Assembly (NCBI GenBank): GCA_009914615.1
Contig: WNDX01000008.1
Coordinates: forward strand, 1-58,724
Source: Herbaspirillum frisingense
GTDB lineage: Bacteria > Pseudomonadota > Gammaproteobacteria > Burkholderiales > Burkholderiaceae_D
Direction: 5' to 3'
DNA length: 58,724 nucleotides
Shown here piece after piece: positions 49,818 through 58,639 of this stretch. The notes beneath the pieces were generated by a model that saw only the letters and a program-made list of their open reading frames with translations, made no database searches and was not told where the DNA came from. Made by a program: the position numbers and the translations under genes. Every line of letters starts with the position of its first letter. Positions within the stretch are counted from its first letter, which is position 1.

Positions 49818-51038
49818 ATGATGGAACAACCAGGCTCGATCCCCGCCGTGCCTCCGCCGTCGGCCGCTGCGCGCTTGCCGGTGGCCGCCTTGCTGGCCCT
49901 GGCCATGGCCAGCTTCATCGCCACCGCCAACGAGACCGCTCCGGCCGGCCTGCTGCCGCAGATCGCGCGTGACTTCGGCATCCCGGAAGCGGGCGCCGGC
50001 CAGCTCGTGACCTGTTGCGCGCTCGGTTCGGGCCTGGCCGCGATTCCGCTGACCGCCGCCAGCGCCGGATGGCGGCGGCGCGGGGTGCTGCTGGCAGCGC
50101 TGGCGACCTTCCTGGTCGGCAATGTCGTCACCGCTTTCTCGCCCGGCTACGCGCTGACGTTGGCAGCGCGCTTCGCCATCGGCCTGGCTACCGGCGTCGC
50201 CTGGAGCCTGCTGGCCGGCTATGCCCGGCGCATGGCGCCCGCCGCGCAGCAGGGGCGGGCGCTGGCATTGGCCATGGCCGGCATCCCGATGGCGCTGGCG
50301 CTGGGCATGCCGCTGGCCAGTTGGTTCGGCGCCCTGGCCGGATGGCGCAGCGTCTTCAGCGGCCTGGCGTTGATGTCGGCGGTGCTCTGCTGCTGGGTGT
50401 GGATCGCGGTGCCGGATTTCCCCGGCGAGGCGGCCGGCGCGCGTCCGCGGATCGGCCAGGTGCTGGCGCTGCCGGGCATACGCGCCATCCTGGCCGTGAT
50501 CATGCTATGGATCCTGGCGCACTACATGCTCTACACCTACATCGCGCCCTTCCTGGCGCAGCTTGGGCTGGCGGGTCTGCTGGAGCGCATGCTGCTGGTC
50601 TTCGGACTCAGCGCCATGGCCGGGAACTGGCTGGCGGGGGCGCTCATTGACCGTCGTTTGCGCGGACTGGCGCTGGCCTATCTCGGCGCGTTCGCGGCGG
50701 TGGCCCTGATGTTCGGCCTGGGCGCGGCGCGGCCGGCGCTGGTGTATGCCGGTGTGGCGGCCTGGGGGATCAGTTTCGGCGGCGCGCCCACCTTGCTGCA
50801 GACCGCGCTGGCCGATGCCGCCGGCGAGCATGCGGACGCCGCGCAGGCCATGCTGGTGACCAGCTTCAATCTGGCATTCGCCGGCAGCGGCGCGCTGGGT
50901 GGAGTGTTATTGCAGACGGCGGGCGCGGGCGCGATTCCACGCGTGCTGGTGGCGTTGCTGATGGCCGCTTGCTGGATCGTCTGGCGATCGGACAAGCACG
51001 GCTTTCCGGCCGGCCATCGCCGGGCGCGGGAGCAATGA
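49818..51038 (+). CDS. MFS transporter (DHA1, AraJ/YdeA-like exporter)
   Basis: A 406-residue, 12-helix transporter. FIATANETAPAGLLPQIARDFGIPEAGAGQLVTCCALGSGLAAIPLTAASAGWRRR covers helices 1-2 with motif A, and GIPMALALGMPLASWFG is motif C, typical of the sugar/drug exporters YdeA/AraJ. Three ATGs lie close together (49812, 49818, 49821); 49818 is chosen because it has a 7-bp spacing to AAAGG. It is controlled by the divergent LysR protein by position. Confidence 0.88.
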   Translation: MMEQPGSIPAVPPPSAAARLPVAALLALAMASFIATANETAPAGLLPQIARDFGIPEAGAGQLVTCCALGSGLAAIPLTAASAGWRRRGVLLAALATFLVGNVVTAFSPGYALTLAARFAIGLATGVAWSLLAGYARRMAPAAQQGRALALAMAGIPMALALGMPLASWFGALAGWRSVFSGLALMSAVLCCWVWIAVPDFPGEAAGARPRIGQVLALPGIRAILAVIMLWILAHYMLYTYIAPFLAQLGLAGLLERMLLVFGLSAMAGNWLAGALIDRRLRGLALAYLGAFAAVALMFGLGAARPALVYAGVAAWGISFGGAPTLLQTALADAAGEHADAAQAMLVTSFNLAFAGSGALGGVLLQTAGAGAIPRVLVALLMAACWIVWRSDKHGFPAGHRRAREQ

Positions 51039-51081
51039 AGAGAGGAGGAAGCCAACGAGAGTGGCCGCCCACCAACAGGAT

Positions 51082-51816
51082 TTAGCGTATCTCCGCGCTA
51101 TACCGGAACTTGCTCGCCGCGCCACGCGACTGGCGCCATTCCAGCGGTTCGCCATCCGAGCCGAAGGCGATGCGCTCGATGACCACCACCGGCGTGTTCT
51201 CCTTCAAGCCCAGCAGCCTGGCCTGTGCCGCGGTCACCGTTTCCACGGTCAGCGTCTCGCGCGCCGAGGCCACGATCTGGCCGCATTCGCGCTCGTAGAG
51301 CGGATACAGCAGGTCGCCGAATTGCGCCGGTTCCATGCCGGCCAGCGCCTTGAAGCGCTGTTCGCACAGATAGATGTTTTCGGCCAGCACCGGCTGCTCA
51401 TCGACCGTCCGCAAACGCAGCAGTTCGATGACCTTGGCCTGCGGCTTCAGGCGCAGCACTTCGGCGGCGCGCGGCGGCGCGCTGATGGTCTTGCGGCTGA
51501 CGATCACGCTGCGCGGCGCCAGCGGCCGGCCGTCGGCCGATTCGAAACGGAAGAAGCGGAACAGCGAATTGTCGAAGCGCGCCTTGCGCACGAAGGTGCC
51601 CTTGCCGTGCGTGCGTTCGACCAGACCCTCGGCCACCAGCGTTTCGATGGCGCGGCGCACCGTGCCGATGGCGACCTGATAGGTATTGCGCAGTTCGGTC
51701 TCGGAGGGAATGGGCTGGCCGGGTTGCCAGATCTGCGCGCGGATCTGGGCGGCGAGCTGGTCACGCAACTGGAGGTATAGCGGCAGTCGCGAATCTACGC
51801 CGGTCTGGTCGAGCAT
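51082..51816 (-). CDS. GntR family regulator, HutC/UTRA subfamily
   Basis: A 244-residue regulator with a GntR winged helix (LPLYLQLRDQLAAQIRAQIWQPGQPIPSETELRNTYQVAIGTVRRAIETLVAEGLVERTHGKGTFV) and a C-terminal UTRA ligand domain with the EQRFKALAGMEPAQFGDLLYPLYERECG segment. UTRA domains bind small molecules such as histidine, sugars or urocanate. The start at 51816 is used since the extra 50 residues upstream are not protein-like. It is divergent from the MFS-amidohydrolase operon and probably controls it. Confidence 0.88.
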   Translation of the reverse strand: MLDQTGVDSRLPLYLQLRDQLAAQIRAQIWQPGQPIPSETELRNTYQVAIGTVRRAIETLVAEGLVERTHGKGTFVRKARFDNSLFRFFRFESADGRPLAPRSVIVSRKTISAPPRAAEVLRLKPQAKVIELLRLRTVDEQPVLAENIYLCEQRFKALAGMEPAQFGDLLYPLYERECGQIVASARETLTVETVTAAQARLLGLKENTPVVVIERIAFGSDGEPLEWRQSRGAASKFRYSAEIR

Positions 51817-52037
51817 GGGGAAATGAACCGTTGCATTGGAAAGGGCCAAGTGTAACCGCCGCGTGTCCGGCTCACAACGCCATGGTGAACAGTCGGCGGA
51901 ACGTCGTATGAGTACAGAGCGCGATCGATTGCCCGTGGGGGGCGAGGGCGGCGATGATGCGCTCATTTAGCGGCATTTGCGGCAGAGTTGCCGAATGAAC
52001 TACAACGGGCGAGGATTGTTGAGGGCGTGTGGCTGTG

Positions 52038-52088
52038 TTATCTTGATGCAACTCATATATATGTCTGCATGAGCAATCATCAAGATAA
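52038..52088. promoter_or_regulatory. Long inverted repeat upstream of the MFS-amidohydrolase operon
   Basis: TTATCTTGATG (52038-52048) and CATCAAGATAA (52078-52088) are perfect 11-bp inverted arms; the concentric CTCAT (52052-52056) and ATGAG (52069-52073) extend the symmetry. A small palindrome CATATATATG (52054-52063) lies inside. This could be a double operator for the divergent HutC-type regulator or a leader hairpin. The remainder of the 331-bp gap 51817-52147 has no gene. Confidence 0.5.
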
Positions 52089-52147
52089 ATCAATCAGATC
52101 AGCGTGCATTCAGGGGTGAAGCGCGCGCCTTCATAGAGGACGAGACA

Positions 52148-53389
52148 ATGTTTTCATGGTATCGGCAGGTCACTGCCAAAGAACGAAAGACCTTCTGGGC
52201 GTGCTTCAGCGGCTGGGCGCTGGATGCGCTGGACGTGCAGATGTTCAGTCTGGCCATCCCGGCGCTGATCGCCGCCTTCAGCCTGAGCAAGGCCGACGCC
52301 GGCCTGATCAGCGGCGTGACCCTGGTGGCTTCGGCCATCGGCGGCTGGTTCGCCGGCGCGTTGTCGGATCGCTACGGCCGTGTCAAGACGCTGCAGATCA
52401 CCATCCTGTGGTTCTCGCTGTTCACCTTCTTCAGCGCCTTCGCGCAAAGCTATCCGCAACTGCTGGTGCTCAAGGCCTTGCAAGGCTTCGGCTTCGGCGG
52501 CGAATGGGCGGCCGGCGCCGTGCTGATGGCCGAGACCGTGCGCGCGGAACACCGCGGCAAGGCCATGGGCACCGTGCAAAGCGCCTGGGCCGTGGGCTGG
52601 GGCGCGGCGGTGCTGCTGTTCACCATCCTGTTCTCGGTCATGCCGCAGGAAACCGCATGGCGCGCGATGTTCGTCATCGGCTTGCTGCCGGCGCTGCTGG
52701 TGGTGTACGTGCGCCGTTCGGTGCCGGAGACCGACGCCTTCCTGGCCGGTAAAAAGGCCGCCGCCGGCAAGCCGGCCAGCAACCCGCTGCTAGGCATCTT
52801 CCGCCCCGACGTGCTGCGCCTGACCATCATCGGCAGCCTGCTGGGCGTGGGCGCGCACGGCGGTTACTACGCGTTGATGACCTGGCTGCCGACTTATCTG
52901 AAGACCGAAAAGCATCTGTCCGTGCTGGGCACCGGCGGTTACCTGGCGGTGATCATCGTGGCCTTCTGGTGTGGCTGCATCGCCAGCGCGCAATTGCTGG
53001 ACCGCATCGGCCGCCGTCGTACCGTGGCTTCCTTCGCGGTGTGCTGCGTGCTGACCGTGCTGTGCTACATCTTCCTGCCGCTGTCCGATACCCAGATGCT
53101 GATATGCGGTTTCCCGCTCGGCTTCTTCGCCGCCGGCATCCCGGCCAGCCTGGGCGCACTGTTCAACGAGCTGTACCCGAGCGGCATCCGCGGGACCGGC
53201 GTGGGCTTCTGCTACAACTTCGGGCGCGTCGCCTCGGCCGGCTTCCCGGTGCTGGTCGGCCACATGAGCGATTCCATGCCGCTGGGCCAGGCGATCGGCA
53301 TCGACGCCGCCATCGCTTACTCGCTGGTGGTGGTGGCCGTGCTGATGCTGCCGGAAACCAAGGGCCGCCAGATGGAAACCGCGGCATGA
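52148..53389 (+). CDS. MFS transporter (sialate/lactate-aromatic acid symporter type)
   Basis: A 413-residue, 12-helix importer-type MFS protein. The first helix WACFSGWALDALDVQMFSLAIPALI with its Asp pair, then GWFAGALSDRYGRVKTL (motif A) and GFGFGGEWAAGAVLMAETV, are characteristic of the SHS/AAHS groups that carry lactate, sialic acid or aromatic acids. It is coupled (ATGA overlap) to the amidohydrolase, so its substrate is probably the precursor of that enzyme's substrate. Confidence 0.88.
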   Translation: MFSWYRQVTAKERKTFWACFSGWALDALDVQMFSLAIPALIAAFSLSKADAGLISGVTLVASAIGGWFAGALSDRYGRVKTLQITILWFSLFTFFSAFAQSYPQLLVLKALQGFGFGGEWAAGAVLMAETVRAEHRGKAMGTVQSAWAVGWGAAVLLFTILFSVMPQETAWRAMFVIGLLPALLVVYVRRSVPETDAFLAGKKAAAGKPASNPLLGIFRPDVLRLTIIGSLLGVGAHGGYYALMTWLPTYLKTEKHLSVLGTGGYLAVIIVAFWCGCIASAQLLDRIGRRRTVASFAVCCVLTVLCYIFLPLSDTQMLICGFPLGFFAAGIPASLGALFNELYPSGIRGTGVGFCYNFGRVASAGFPVLVGHMSDSMPLGQAIGIDAAIAYSLVVVAVLMLPETKGRQMETAA

Positions 53390-54219
53390 CCTTGGCCGCC
53401 GACAGCGCGCGCAGCATGCGCATCGACACGCACGCCCACGTCTTCACGCGTGGCCTGCCCATGGCCGACGCGCGCCGCTACACGCCCAACTACGACGTCA
53501 CGGTGGAGGAATACATCGCCCGCCTGGACGCCAACGGCATGAGCCACGGCGTACTGGTGCAACCCAGTTTCCTCGGCGCCGACAACAGCTACATGCTGGC
53601 GGCGCTGGCGCGCTATCCGCAACGCCTGCGCGGCATCGCCATGGTGGACGCGGACGTCAGCGACGAGGAATTGCTGCGCCTGCAGGCGGCCGGCGTCCGG
53701 GGCATCCGCTTCAACCTGGTGGGTGGCGCCGATCTGCCCGACCTGGAGGGCGCCTGGCGTGCCACGCTCAAGCGCGTGGCGCGGCTCGGCTGGCAAGTGG
53801 AAATCCACCGCGAGGCGCGCGACCTGCAGCGCCTGCTGGAACCGCTGATGGCCATGGGCCTGAACATCGTGGTGGATCACTTCGGCCGCGTCGATGCCGC
53901 ACTGGGCATCGACGATCCGGGCTTCCGCTATCTGCTGAGCACCGGCGCCTCGCAACGGGTGTGGGTCAAATTGTCGGCCGCCTACCGCAACGGCGGCAGC
54001 GAGGGCGGCAAGAAATTCGCGCGCGAGGCCTGGCCGCTGCTGCGCGAGCACATGGGTACGGCGCGTCTGCTGTGGGGCAGCGACTGGCCGCATACCCAGC
54101 ATGAAAGCATGACCAGCTACGCCGACGCGTGGCAGCAGTTCGTCAGCCTCGTTCCTGGGGAAGACGAACGGTGCGCCATCACCGGCGAGTCATCGGCAAG
54201 GCTGTTCGGATTCGTCTAG
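53386..54219 (+). CDS. Amidohydrolase family 2 hydrolase (LigI/PDC-hydrolase-like)
   Basis: A 277-residue TIM-barrel hydrolase of the amidohydrolase_2 family. The metal-site motif is DTHAHVF (His16, His18), followed by VLVQPSFLGADNSYML, VRGIRFNLVGG, VDHFGRVD and the final LLWGSDWPHTQHE with the catalytic Asp. This order matches 2-pyrone-4,6-dicarboxylate lactonase and related lactone hydrolases, which act in aromatic-acid degradation. It is translationally coupled to the MFS gene; together they form an uptake-and-hydrolysis pair under the UTRA regulator. A start at 53416 is also possible. Confidence 0.85.
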   Translation: MTLAADSARSMRIDTHAHVFTRGLPMADARRYTPNYDVTVEEYIARLDANGMSHGVLVQPSFLGADNSYMLAALARYPQRLRGIAMVDADVSDEELLRLQAAGVRGIRFNLVGGADLPDLEGAWRATLKRVARLGWQVEIHREARDLQRLLEPLMAMGLNIVVDHFGRVDAALGIDDPGFRYLLSTGASQRVWVKLSAAYRNGGSEGGKKFAREAWPLLREHMGTARLLWGSDWPHTQHESMTSYADAWQQFVSLVPGEDERCAITGESSARLFGFV

Positions 54220-54267
54220 CTTGCCGCGGCAGGGGAGCGCGGCGGCCTCTCGGGCCGGTCGCTCCTG

Positions 54268-54301
54268 GACCCAGTACCGCATGCCGGTACTGGGTCTTTT
54301 T
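54268..54301 (+). terminator. Strong intrinsic terminator
   Basis: GACCCAGTACCG (54268-54279) pairs perfectly over 12 bp with CGGTACTGGGTC (54285-54296), followed by five T. It ends the MFS-amidohydrolase operon. Confidence 0.92.
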
Positions 54302-54385
54302 CATTTAGGGAGCGAGCAATGCCTGATTGCCAACATCGTGGCGCTCGCATCGCATTGGGGTAAAGAAAGGGAAAAGGGAAAAAAG

Positions 54386-55957
54386 ATGAAGTGGTTCATG
54401 GACCGGAAGATCTCCACCAAGCTGTTGCTGTCTTTCGTGGTGGTGCTGGCGCTGATGACGTTCGTGGGCGTGTTCGCCGTGGTGCAGATGGCCAAGGTCA
54501 ACGATGCCAGCACCGAGATCGCGCACAAATGGGAGCCCAGCGTGCGCATCAGCCTGACGCTGGAAAAGGTGCTGGCGCGGGTGCGCTCCACCGAGTTCCA
54601 GCACATCCTCGGCAACGAGATAACCATGGCTTCGCTGGAAAAGAGCCTGGCCGATCGCTACGCCGAATTCAAGCAGTTGCAGGACGACTATCGCAAGCTG
54701 CCCCTGAGCGCGGAAGAACGCACGGCCTTCGACGACGTCGACAAGATGCTGGCTGCCTATTTGGTGGAACACAAGAAGATCATCGCGCTCTCGCACGCCA
54801 ACCAGAAGGACGAGGCGCTGGCGCTCACCAAGGGCGCCTCGCTGAAGGCCTATCGCGCCATCGAGAAGCAGTTCTCCACGCTACGCCAGTTCAGCATCGA
54901 TCACAAGGAAGCCGCCAACACCCGCGCCGATGACACCTACGATGCCTCCCAGCACTGGATCATTGCCCTGCTGGCGGCGGGCATCCTGATCGGCGTCGCG
55001 CTGGCCGTGGCGGTGGCCCGGGTGGTGTCGCGGCCGCTGATGGAAGCGCTGGCGCTGGCGCGTCGCGTGGCCGACAACGACCTCACCGGCAACATCAAGG
55101 TGCAAAGCCGCGACGAGACCGGTCAACTGATACTGGCGTTGAACGACATGAACGACAGCCTGGCCGGCATCGTCGGCGAAGTACATCGCAGCATCTCGGT
55201 GATCAATACCGCCTCCGGTGAAATCGCCAGCGGCAACGCCGACCTGTCGGCGCGCACCGAGTCGCAGGCCTCCAGCCTGGAGGAAACCGCCTCGGCGATG
55301 GAAGAACTGACCTCCACCGTGCGCCAGAACGCCGACAACGCGCATGAAGCCAACCAGTTGGTGGCGGCGGCGTCGAAGTTCGCGGTGGAAGGCGGCGAGG
55401 TGGTGGACAAGGTGGTGCACACCATGGGCGCGATCCGCGTGAGCTCGGGCAAGATCGCCGACATCATCGGCGTGATCGATGGCATCGCGTTCCAGACCAA
55501 CATCCTGGCCTTGAACGCCGCGGTGGAAGCCGCACGGGCCGGCGAACAGGGACGCGGCTTCGCCGTCGTCGCCACCGAAGTGCGCAGCCTGGCCCAGCGC
55601 TCCGCCGCCGCGGCCAAGGAGATCAAGGACCTGATCGTGGGCTCGGTGCAGCAGGTCGAGGCGGGCGCCGACCTGGTCGATCATGCCGGCAAGACCATGC
55701 ACGAGATCGTCGAGTCGGTGGCGCGCGTGGCCACGCTGATGAATGAGATTGCCGTCGCCAGCCGTGAGCAAAGCGGCCGCATCGAGGAAGTCAATCACGC
55801 CGTCACCCTGATGGACGAAGGCACCCAGCAGAACGCGGCGCTGGTGGAAGAGGCGGCCGCGGCGGCCCATTCGCTGCGCGGCCAGACCGATCAGCTGGCG
55901 GGGCTGGCGGCGCGTTTCCGCTTGCGCGACGGCAGCCATGTCATCGATCTCGCCTGA
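54386..55957 (+). CDS. Methyl-accepting chemotaxis protein (four-helix-bundle sensor)
   Basis: A 523-residue chemoreceptor: first helix at about 11-31 (LLLSFVVVLALMTFVGVFAVV), periplasmic four-helix bundle, second helix about 190-212 (HWIIALLAAGILIGVALAVAVARVV), HAMP, and the signalling domain with [37 protein letters not shown]. The tail ends DGSHVIDLA. It is similar in layout to the receptor at 24693. The start at 54386 was chosen because the upstream frame runs through the terminator. A strong terminator follows. Confidence 0.93.
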   Translation: MKWFMDRKISTKLLLSFVVVLALMTFVGVFAVVQMAKVNDASTEIAHKWEPSVRISLTLEKVLARVRSTEFQHILGNEITMASLEKSLADRYAEFKQLQDDYRKLPLSAEERTAFDDVDKMLAAYLVEHKKIIALSHANQKDEALALTKGASLKAYRAIEKQFSTLRQFSIDHKEAANTRADDTYDASQHWIIALLAAGILIGVALAVAVARVVSRPLMEALALARRVADNDLTGNIKVQSRDETGQLILALNDMNDSLAGIVGEVHRSISVINTASGEIASGNADLSARTESQASSLEETASAMEELTSTVRQNADNAHEANQLVAAASKFAVEGGEVVDKVVHTMGAIRVSSGKIADIIGVIDGIAFQTNILALNAAVEAARAGEQGRGFAVVATEVRSLAQRSAAAAKEIKDLIVGSVQQVEAGADLVDHAGKTMHEIVESVARVATLMNEIAVASREQSGRIEEVNHAVTLMDEGTQQNAALVEEAAAAAHSLRGQTDQLAGLAARFRLRDGSHVIDLA

Positions 55958-55992
55958 GAGCGACGACCGGCTTCTCATCCAAGCCGCGCATG

Positions 55993-56022
55993 AAAAAGCC
56001 CGCACATCTGCGGGCTTTTTTT
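55993..56022. terminator. Bidirectional intrinsic terminator
   Basis: AAAAAGCCCGC (55993-56003) pairs with GCGGGCTTTTT (56010-56020), loop ACATCT, with additional T. It lies between the convergent chemoreceptor and isochorismatase-like genes. Confidence 0.92.
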
Positions 56023-56037
56023 ACGTCACGTGCTGCC

Positions 56038-56664
56038 TCAGTTGATCCAATCCAGGCGCGTCAGCTTCACGCGCTCGCCCAGGCGCGGCGCGTTCACCAG
56101 ATGCCAGGCGGTGTATTGCTCTGCATACGGCGTGTCGGATGCCATCAGATCCACCGGCACCAGCACGTCGAAATTGCGGAAGGCCGCGCTCGCCGCGGTA
56201 TGCAGCACCGCGCCGTGGGCCGCCGCGCCGATGCAGATCACGGTCTTGATGCCCTTGTCGCGCAGCGTCTTTTCCAGGTCGGTGTTGACGAACTTGTCCG
56301 GACCGGCCTTGACCAGTGGTTCGGTGCCCAGCATCGCCGCTTCCGGCCAGATGTCGGCCGGCGTGCTGGCCGCGCCCAGGGTGTAGATCACGGTCAGCTT
56401 CTTCTCGCGCGCGAAGGCCAGCATCCTGACCACGCGCGGCAGCATGGCGACGCAGCGCGGGCGCGATTCGGCGTTGCAGGTCTGCTTGGCGATATCCAGC
56501 ACCAGCAGCGCGGTGGTGGCCGGATCGACCGTCACCTTGGCCAGGGCCGGCGGCGCGGGCGGCTTGACCGCCGCCCAGTCGTCGTAGACGCCCTGGGCCG
56601 AGGCGGAAGCACAGGCCGCCAGCGCCAGCGCGCCGGCGATGAGCCATGGGGAGAAGCGTTTCAT
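56038..56664 (-). CDS. Exported isochorismatase-like hydrolase without the catalytic Cys
   Basis: A 208-residue protein with a signal peptide that may be a lipoprotein signal (LIAGALALAACASA) and an isochorismatase-like domain: LLVLDIAKQTC with the Asp of the triad, VIYTLGAA, a Lys in KAGPDKFVNTDLEKTL, and GAAAHGAVLHTAASAAFRN where nicotinamidase-type members have a Cys; here the position is Ala. The AH pair after GAA resembles EntB/PhzD isochorismatases, which also lack the Cys. An exported location is unusual for this mostly cytoplasmic family. It is alone on its strand. Confidence 0.75.
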   Translation of the reverse strand: MKRFSPWLIAGALALAACASASAQGVYDDWAAVKPPAPPALAKVTVDPATTALLVLDIAKQTCNAESRPRCVAMLPRVVRMLAFAREKKLTVIYTLGAASTPADIWPEAAMLGTEPLVKAGPDKFVNTDLEKTLRDKGIKTVICIGAAAHGAVLHTAASAAFRNFDVLVPVDLMASDTPYAEQYTAWHLVNAPRLGERVKLTRLDWIN

Positions 56665-56932
56665 GATGTTCCTTTCTGGTGGAGGGGGGAGCTGCCGGGA
56701 CTGCATCTGCTGAACTGCGTTACATTATTTCTCCGCCGCCCTGCGGCCGGTTTGAAACGAATTATCCATGACCGGGTCATATCGCGCAGCGCCCGCCCTC
56801 GGCGGCGCTCTTGCCGGGCGGCCGGGGTTTCGGGCAAGATGGCCGGGCAGGCGGAAACGGAGCGCCGGATCGGGTGCCGGTGCGACTCAGACAAGCAATC
56901 CCTGGCCGGTGAGGGCGGCTGAAAGAAAGACA

Positions 56933-58639
56933 TTGAGACATTTACGCAATCGACTTCTGCTGGGCCTCGCGGGCCTGGCGATCTTCTGGACGTTGGGCAT
57001 GCTGAGCGCCAACGAACTGGCCAAGAGCAGCGTGCTGATGGCAACCGCGCTGCCGGGCATCACCGGCATCTTTCTGATCGTTCCGTATTTCCGCCGCCGG
57101 CCGCGGTGGTTCTCGGCCGGCACGCTGGCCATCCTCGAGGTGTTCTTCCTGGATGCCGCGCTGAAGGGCTTCCTGCGCGATTACTTCGGCCTGCGTCCCA
57201 ATCCCATCCTGGTGCTGCAAGCGGTCTTCAATTCCAATCCCGGCGAGACCGATGAATTCTTCCGCCACAACTGGCGTGATGTGGCGGAGGCGGTGCTGGC
57301 CTTTGTGGTGGTGAGCCTGTCGGCGTTTTTGGTCGAGCGTCGGCTGGCGCGCGCCGAGGCAGGCCGGGCGACAACGCCGTTCAGGCGGCGCGGCATGGCC
57401 GGCGTCGGCGCCTTGCTGACGGTATTCCTGGCGTTGCATTTCAATCCCACCATGGCCAAGGAAAACCCGCTGCTGTTCTGGCCGATCCGCTACCTGGACT
57501 ATCGCACGCAGATGGAGCAGGCCGCCGACATGGAGCGCGACATCGCGCGCAACATGGAGCAGAAATCGGATTGGCAGGTGCGCTACGCCGGCCCCGACCG
57601 CAATACCGTGGTGTGGGTCATCGGCGAGAGCATCAACCGCGCCAACATGTCGCTCTACGGTTATGACCGGCCGACCACGCCGATGCTCGATGCGATGCGC
57701 AAGGAACTGATCGTGTTCCGCGACGTGGTGTCGTCGGAACCGGCGACCATGGCGTCGTTGATGAAGATGCTCACGCCCGCCGACATCGACGATCCGAACG
57801 GATGGAACCGCAAGCCGGACGTGCTGATGCTGGCCAAGGAAGCCGGCTTCAAGGTGATCTGGCTTTCCAACCAGGTGCCCAACGACGGCTGGCTGGGATT
57901 GGTGTCCAACCGCGCCGATGAGAAGCTGTTCATCAACCGGGGCGCCGGGCGCGGCGAAAACAATTTCGACGGCAATCTCTTGCCCGGCCTGGCAGCGGCG
58001 CTGGAGAATCCGGCGCCGAAGAAGCTGATCGTGGTGCACCTGCTGGGCGCGCATCCAACCTACGACATGCGCTATCCGCGCGACTATGCGAAGTTCGACG
58101 GCGCGGCCGATGCCGTGATGGAACAATTGACCAACGCCGACCGCTCGCCCTGGATACGGCGATTGCGCAATGAGTACGACAACGCGATCGCCTATAACGA
58201 TTTCGTGGTCGGCAACATGCTGCAACTGACCATGCGCGCCGCGCCGGAAGACAACGCCAGCCTGCTGTTCAGTTCCGACCATGCGCAGGAGGTCGGCCAC
58301 ACCAGGAACCACGCCGGGCAATCGGTCTCCGACGCTTCGGGTTATGAAATCCCCATGCTGCTGTGGACGCGTTCCTTTGTCGGCAAGAGTCCGGACGACA
58401 AGGCGCATCTGGAATATCGCGCCTACCAGACCGATCACATGGAACACACCGTCATGGGCCTGCTCGGCGTGACCTCGGTCTATTACGAAGCCGACCGCGA
58501 CATCCTCAGCGAGCGCTTCCACAGCCACGATTTCGTCAATGGCCTGCGCCGCATCAACGGCCAGCCGTATCAGCCGCGTACGCTGGTGTACAACCAGATG
58601 GGGTATCCACTTAGCTCCACTAGCGCCATAATGGCGTAA
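56933..58639 (+). CDS. Phosphoethanolamine transferase (sulfatase fold), 3' end cut by an insertion sequence
   Basis: An inner-membrane enzyme of the EptA/CptA type: four to five N-terminal helices (about 5-200) and a periplasmic alkaline-phosphatase-like domain with VIGESINRANMSLYGYDRPTTP (Glu232, Ser233 at the usual Thr/Ser nucleophile region), HLLGAHPTYDMRYP and FSSDHAQEVGHTRNHAG (metal Asp, His). Such enzymes move phosphoethanolamine from lipid to lipid A or core sugars. There is no ATG near the first helix; TTG at 56933 after GAAAGAAAGA is preferred, GTG at 56909 is an alternative. The native sequence ends at about LVYNQM (58600); the last residues GYPLSSTSAIMA come from the insertion sequence. 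Confidence 0.85.
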   Translation: MRHLRNRLLLGLAGLAIFWTLGMLSANELAKSSVLMATALPGITGIFLIVPYFRRRPRWFSAGTLAILEVFFLDAALKGFLRDYFGLRPNPILVLQAVFNSNPGETDEFFRHNWRDVAEAVLAFVVVSLSAFLVERRLARAEAGRATTPFRRRGMAGVGALLTVFLALHFNPTMAKENPLLFWPIRYLDYRTQMEQAADMERDIARNMEQKSDWQVRYAGPDRNTVVWVIGESINRANMSLYGYDRPTTPMLDAMRKELIVFRDVVSSEPATMASLMKMLTPADIDDPNGWNRKPDVLMLAKEAGFKVIWLSNQVPNDGWLGLVSNRADEKLFINRGAGRGENNFDGNLLPGLAAALENPAPKKLIVVHLLGAHPTYDMRYPRDYAKFDGAADAVMEQLTNADRSPWIRRLRNEYDNAIAYNDFVVGNMLQLTMRAAPEDNASLLFSSDHAQEVGHTRNHAGQSVSDASGYEIPMLLWTRSFVGKSPDDKAHLEYRAYQTDHMEHTVMGLLGVTSVYYEADRDILSERFHSHDFVNGLRRINGQPYQPRTLVYNQMGYPLSSTSAIMA

